Assembly (NCBI GenBank): GCA_030646595.1
Contig: JAUSKS010000203.1
Span: 1 to 8,626 of the forward strand
Length of the DNA stretch: 8,626 bases
Direction: 5' to 3'
DNA from: Gallionellaceae bacterium
GTDB lineage: Bacteria; Pseudomonadota; Gammaproteobacteria; Burkholderiales; Gallionellaceae
The position numbers were made by a program, and so were the translations under genes. Numbering within the stretch: position 1 is the first letter of the stretch; each line of letters starts with the position of its first letter. Below, piece after piece: positions 6,899 through 8,626 of the stretch. The notes beneath the pieces are model-generated. The model saw only the letters and a list, made by a program, of their open reading frames with translations. It was not told the origin of the DNA and did not search any database.

Positions 6899-7339
6899 AT
6901 GTTAATTACCCGCAGACTTGAATTTGATGCTGGCCATCGCATTCCCAGCCACGCCAGCCAATGCAGGCATCTGCATGGCCATCGCTATGCAATTGAAATT
7001 ACCTTATCGGGTGAGATCATCACCGATGAAGACGCATCTGCCCAAGGCATGGTTATGGACTATTCAGAAGTAAAGCGCATTGCCAAGGAGAAACTAGTGG
7101 ATGCATGGGACCATGCTTTTCTGGTCTATCGCAAGGACAAAGTGGTGCTGGATTTCCTGCACACGCTGCCCGAACACAAAACCGTGGTGCTGGATGCACC
7201 GCCTACAGCAGAAAATCTCGCCCAGTTTGCGTTCAAGTTACTGGATAGTGCTTATCGCCATAATTATGGCAATCATCTGCAACTTGAACGCATACGCATT
7301 TATGAAACGCCTAACAACTGGGCGGATTGTTCACGCTAA
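6899..7339 (+). CDS. queD: QueD / 6-pyruvoyl-tetrahydropterin synthase family enzyme (6-carboxy-tetrahydropterin synthase)
   Basis: A 146-aa cytoplasmic enzyme of the PTPS/QueD fold. QueD turns dihydroneopterin triphosphate into 6-carboxy-5,6,7,8-tetrahydropterin, the second step towards preQ0 and queuosine in tRNA. Seen directly: FDAGHRIP with zinc ligand His13, then CRHLHGHRY with catalytic Cys22 and zinc ligands His26 and His28 (the C-x3-H-x-H pattern), MVMDYSEVK (51-59), an Asp-His pair in WDHAFL (70-75), PTAENLAQFA (102-111), and ETPNNWA near the end. It is somewhat longer than the E. coli enzyme. The gene starts 26 bases after the transglutaminase stop and has only AGGA twelve bases upstream, so expression may rest on readthrough from that gene. 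PTPS proper is the alternative, but the Cys spacing fits QueD. Confidence 0.9.
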   Translation: MLITRRLEFDAGHRIPSHASQCRHLHGHRYAIEITLSGEIITDEDASAQGMVMDYSEVKRIAKEKLVDAWDHAFLVYRKDKVVLDFLHTLPEHKTVVLDAPPTAENLAQFAFKLLDSAYRHNYGNHLQLERIRIYETPNNWADCSR

Positions 7340-7340
7340 A

Positions 7341-7964
7341 TTAAAACTTCATACCTGCACCAATAGACCACACATTCAGACGCCCGAATTGTGTGCCTGA
7401 TTTGTAATTGTCCAAGCCTGCTTCCATAAATACTGCATTGCTAAAGTCATACTTCACACCCAGACCATAGGTCAAATCTTTCTTCGAATCGTCTCTTGAG
7501 AAAGAATAAACTCCTCCCCAATTTGAAGAACCACTGGCCGAGCTACGCACATAGGCCAGCCCTAGTTTTCCCAGCACACTCCATGAATTTTGCAGCGGCA
7601 AAATGCCCACTGCGCTAAGATTCCAGGCATTCAGCGTATGGGTTGCGTCACCCGTGCCGGAGGCGCTAGTCGAATGATAGGCCACCTTACCAAAACGGAT
7701 ATATCCGCCCTCAAGTGCAAAGTTGGGGTTGAATTGATACCCTAGCTGCAATTTATAGGCAGTGGGGTTATTGGTTTTATTCGAGGTCAGGCCCACCACA
7801 CCGGCGGTATTTTGATAATCGGAATTAGCCGCATCTCTGGGCACACTCACCTTGGTTTTCCCAACTGCACCCAGAACATACATACCCTCATGCTCCTCTG
7901 AAAAAGCTGTTCCAGACATGCTGACTAGTACTGCTGCTATTAATCCTGTTTTCATTTTGCTCAT
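7341..7964 (-). CDS. Outer-membrane beta-barrel protein (OmpA/OmpW-like small barrel)
   Basis: A 207-aa exported protein. MSKMKTGLIAAVLVSMSGTAFS is a typical signal peptide, given here as residues 1-22, with signal peptidase I cleavage after A-F-S. The mature chain alternates polar and aromatic/hydrophobic residues in segments such as YKLQLGYQF, FALEGGYIRFG, WSVLGKLGLAYVR, LTYGLGVKYDF and VWSIGAGMKF, as in eight-stranded barrels, and ends in Phe, the C-terminal signal for outer-membrane assembly. Function is unknown; such barrels may be adhesins, small pores or structural proteins. The ATG at 7964-7962 is chosen over a GTG nine bases upstream because AAGGTG sits six bases before the ATG and the GTG overlaps that ribosome site. 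The gene converges on queD with one base between stop codons. Confidence 0.85.
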   Translation of the reverse strand: MSKMKTGLIAAVLVSMSGTAFSEEHEGMYVLGAVGKTKVSVPRDAANSDYQNTAGVVGLTSNKTNNPTAYKLQLGYQFNPNFALEGGYIRFGKVAYHSTSASGTGDATHTLNAWNLSAVGILPLQNSWSVLGKLGLAYVRSSASGSSNWGGVYSFSRDDSKKDLTYGLGVKYDFSNAVFMEAGLDNYKSGTQFGRLNVWSIGAGMKF

Positions 7965-8000
7965 CGTAATCACCTTTTAGTAGACTGAATCGTTCACAAA

Positions 8001-8030
8001 AATATGCTCATAAGCGCATCAGTTTGTAAA
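8001..8030 (-). promoter_or_regulatory. Promoter of the outer-membrane barrel gene
   Basis: On the minus strand, TTTACA (8030-8025, five of six to the -35 consensus) is followed after 18 bases by CATATT (8006-8001, four of six to -10), which would give a leader of about 30 bases before the ATG. An AT-rich palindrome AAAATTAATTTT lies upstream at 8048-8059, where an UP element or a nucleoid-protein site could be. The spacer contains an imperfect dyad (ATGC...GCAT, 8003-8018), a possible operator. Confidence 0.5.
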
Positions 8031-8136
8031 TTTAGGAATAGACAATCAAAATTAATTTTCAATCATCAGAGGTGATGCTAGGGGGTCAGCTCGGGATTAT
8101 CTGTGCGATACCAAACATAAGTGGGGAAGGAGTTGC

Positions 8137-8224
8137 TGGCGGAAGCTGTGAGATTCGAACTCACGGAACATTTCTGTTCGGCAGTTTTCAAGACTGCTGG
8201 TTTAAACCACTCACCCAAGCTTCC
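8137..8224 (-). tRNA. tRNA-Ser, anticodon UGA
   Basis: A complete class II tRNA on the minus strand. The seven-base acceptor stem GGAAGCT (8224-8218) pairs with AGCTTCC (8147-8141), with discriminator G and an encoded CCA at 8139-8137. The anticodon arm is GCAGT-CTTGAAA-ACTGC, with anticodon TGA at 8190-8188. A long variable arm GAACA-GAAA-TGTTC is diagnostic of serine, and the T arm is GTGAG-TTCGAAT-CTCAC. It would read UCN serine codons, mainly UCA. Its 5' half is repeated upstream at 8371-8408, and no strong promoter is seen directly in front of it, so it may be transcribed from the promoter near 8430. Confidence 0.97.
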
Positions 8225-8250
8225 AGACTTTCAATGTTACATAGAACGCG

Positions 8251-8349
8251 GCAGTTTTGGCTACGACATAACCTGAAGGTTAGTCTACGCCGCAACCCCC
8301 GCAGCAGTTGTGGCTACGACATAACCTGAAGGTTAGTCTACGCCGCAAC
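8251..8349. repeat. Two tandem 46-bp hairpin-forming repeats
   Basis: Positions 8251-8296 and 8304-8349 are identical except for one base (T8257 against G8310), with a 53-base period. Each centres on TAACCTGAAGGTTA, a perfect six-base dyad around GA, and extends outwards into a long imperfect hairpin: GAC/GUC, a GUA/GUA internal loop, GGC/GCC and, in the 8304 copy, GUUG/CAAC. The single difference improves the outer stem of that copy. They lie between the half tRNA and the intact tRNA and have no ORF of note. Confidence 0.85.
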
Positions 8350-8370
8350 AAGCCACTGCGTGGCGTGTTG
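8346..8370. repeat. 25-base hairpin abutting the half-tRNA copy
   Basis: CAACA-A-GCCAC-TGC-GTGGC-G-TGTTG folds with two perfect five-base stems around an A/G mismatch and a three-base loop. It ends exactly where the tRNA 5'-half copy begins. Its CAAC at 8346-8349 is shared with the outer stem of the neighbouring 46-bp hairpin, so the two structures compete. Confidence 0.7.
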
Positions 8371-8408
8371 TCAAGACTGCTGGTTTAAACCACTCACCCA
8401 AGCTTCCA
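8371..8408 (-). pseudogene. Exact duplicate of the 5' half of tRNA-Ser(UGA)
   Basis: These 38 bases are identical to 8188-8225, 183 bases away. On the minus strand they hold the acceptor 5' strand, the whole D arm and the 5' side of the anticodon arm, and end exactly at the third anticodon base (TGA at 8373-8371). The 3' half is absent, so no functional tRNA can form from this copy alone. The pattern is expected if a segment recombined in the anticodon loop and carried a copy of the 5' half that restored the gene, leaving the original half next to the old promoter. No integrase gene is present, so a local duplication is equally possible. Confidence 0.9.
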
Positions 8409-8538
8409 ACTGAACTGGAGGGCCGCATGATACCTGAAAACCCCCTCCTCCTTAAAGAGGCTTGCTAGATTTAGCCGGTATTTAAAGTATTTTCCAATCC
8501 AGACATGAGCCTGAACGAAAGTGTTTGTGAGATATAGC
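8409..8538. other. Intergenic stretch upstream of the tRNA locus
   Basis: Apart from the candidate promoter near 8430, nothing definite is seen. A GGAGG followed by a 13-codon ATG frame (8427-8468, plus strand) is judged chance. GCCTGA and TCAGGC around 8509-8543 could form a weak stem with a long loop. Confidence 0.4.
8427..8432 (-). promoter_or_regulatory. Candidate -10 of the tRNA-Ser promoter
   Basis: On the minus strand TATCAT is followed by GCGGCCC, a GC-rich discriminator typical of stringently controlled stable-RNA promoters. The -35 (TTTAAG, 18-base spacer) is weak. Transcription would begin near 8420, about 13 bases before the half tRNA, a sensible leader for RNase P processing of the ancestral tRNA. 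This suggests it is the original promoter of the tRNA gene. Confidence 0.45.
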
Positions 8539-8626
8539 TCAGGCAGCGCGCTGTTGGGATTTATTGATTGATTGAAAGAGTTTTACCCTGGCCTCATTGA
8601 GGCATCGAGCGGCCTCATTATCGCTG
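8539..8626 (-). CDS. Possible C-terminal tail of an unidentified protein, cut by the right edge
   Basis: On the minus strand a frame is open from the window edge to TGA at 8541-8539, giving 28 residues (SDNEAARCLNEARVKLFQ then SINKSQQRAA). The composition (Ala, Glu, Arg, Lys, Gln) suits a C-terminal amphipathic helix, but the piece is too short to identify and an open frame of this length can occur by chance. Confidence 0.3.
   Translation of the reverse strand, partial: SDNEAARCLNEARVKLFQSINKSQQRAA

Noticed and set aside
8072..8329. 85-residue plus-strand open frame
   Set aside because: It runs antisense through the whole tRNA-Ser gene and the hairpin repeats, with no ribosome site; it is a chance frame.
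8251..8349. Two near-identical 46-bp repeats considered as a CRISPR array
   Set aside because: There are only two copies with a seven-base spacer, the repeats are longer than usual, and no cas gene is present.
8251..8349. Repeats considered as integron attC sites
   Set aside because: The expected outer RYYYAAC and GTTRRRY core sites are not in the right places, and there is no integrase or cassette ORF.
8427..8468. 13-codon ATG frame preceded by GGAGG
   Set aside because: Very short, no family, and it overlaps the likely tRNA promoter on the other strand.

Overview
The window looks like a chromosomal segment of a Gram-negative proteobacterium, most likely a betaproteobacterium. The evidence is an RND efflux pair with inner-membrane and periplasmic parts, a signal-peptide-bearing outer-membrane barrel ending in Phe, a lipobox lipoprotein, mid-range GC, and a MoxR / DUF58 / DUF3488-transglutaminase cluster followed by queD. 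The taxonomic call is inference from gene content, not a database match.

Layout. Positions 1-1576 (minus) hold the start of an RND transporter gene and its upstream membrane-fusion adaptor, joined by an ATGA overlap. A divergent intergenic region (1577-1817) is largely filled by a 150-bp imperfect inverted repeat. From 1818 to 7339 (plus) run a MoxR-family AAA+ ATPase, a Sel1-repeat lipoprotein, a DUF58 membrane protein, a 391-bp MITE-like element, a TgpA-type membrane transglutaminase and a QueD/PTPS-family enzyme. A minus-strand outer-membrane barrel gene converges on queD with one base between the stops. The right end holds an intact tRNA-Ser(UGA) on the minus strand. Upstream of it are two tandem hairpin-forming repeats, another hairpin, a second copy of exactly the 5' half of the same tRNA, and then a plausible stable-RNA promoter. 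A possible gene tail on the minus strand reaches the window edge.

How the genes fit together. MoxR, DUF58 and transglutaminase proteins form a recurrent bacterial cluster: an ATPase chaperone, a membrane-anchored DUF58 partner, and a multi-pass membrane protein with a periplasmic Cys-His-Asp transglutaminase domain. Here the cluster carries an extra Sel1 lipoprotein between moxR and DUF58, which may be a periplasmic accessory factor. QueD belongs to the queuosine/7-deazaguanine precursor pathway and is probably only a positional neighbour.

The two most unusual loci are these. (1) The MITE-like insertion lies exactly at the DUF58/transglutaminase junction. Its terminal repeats supply a new stop codon for DUF58 and a Shine-Dalgarno-like AGGA for the transglutaminase, while an in-frame ORF runs through the element to what looks like the original DUF58 stop. 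(2) The tRNA-Ser locus has a structured insertion that duplicates the 5' tRNA half precisely to the anticodon and separates the intact tRNA from its probable ancestral promoter.
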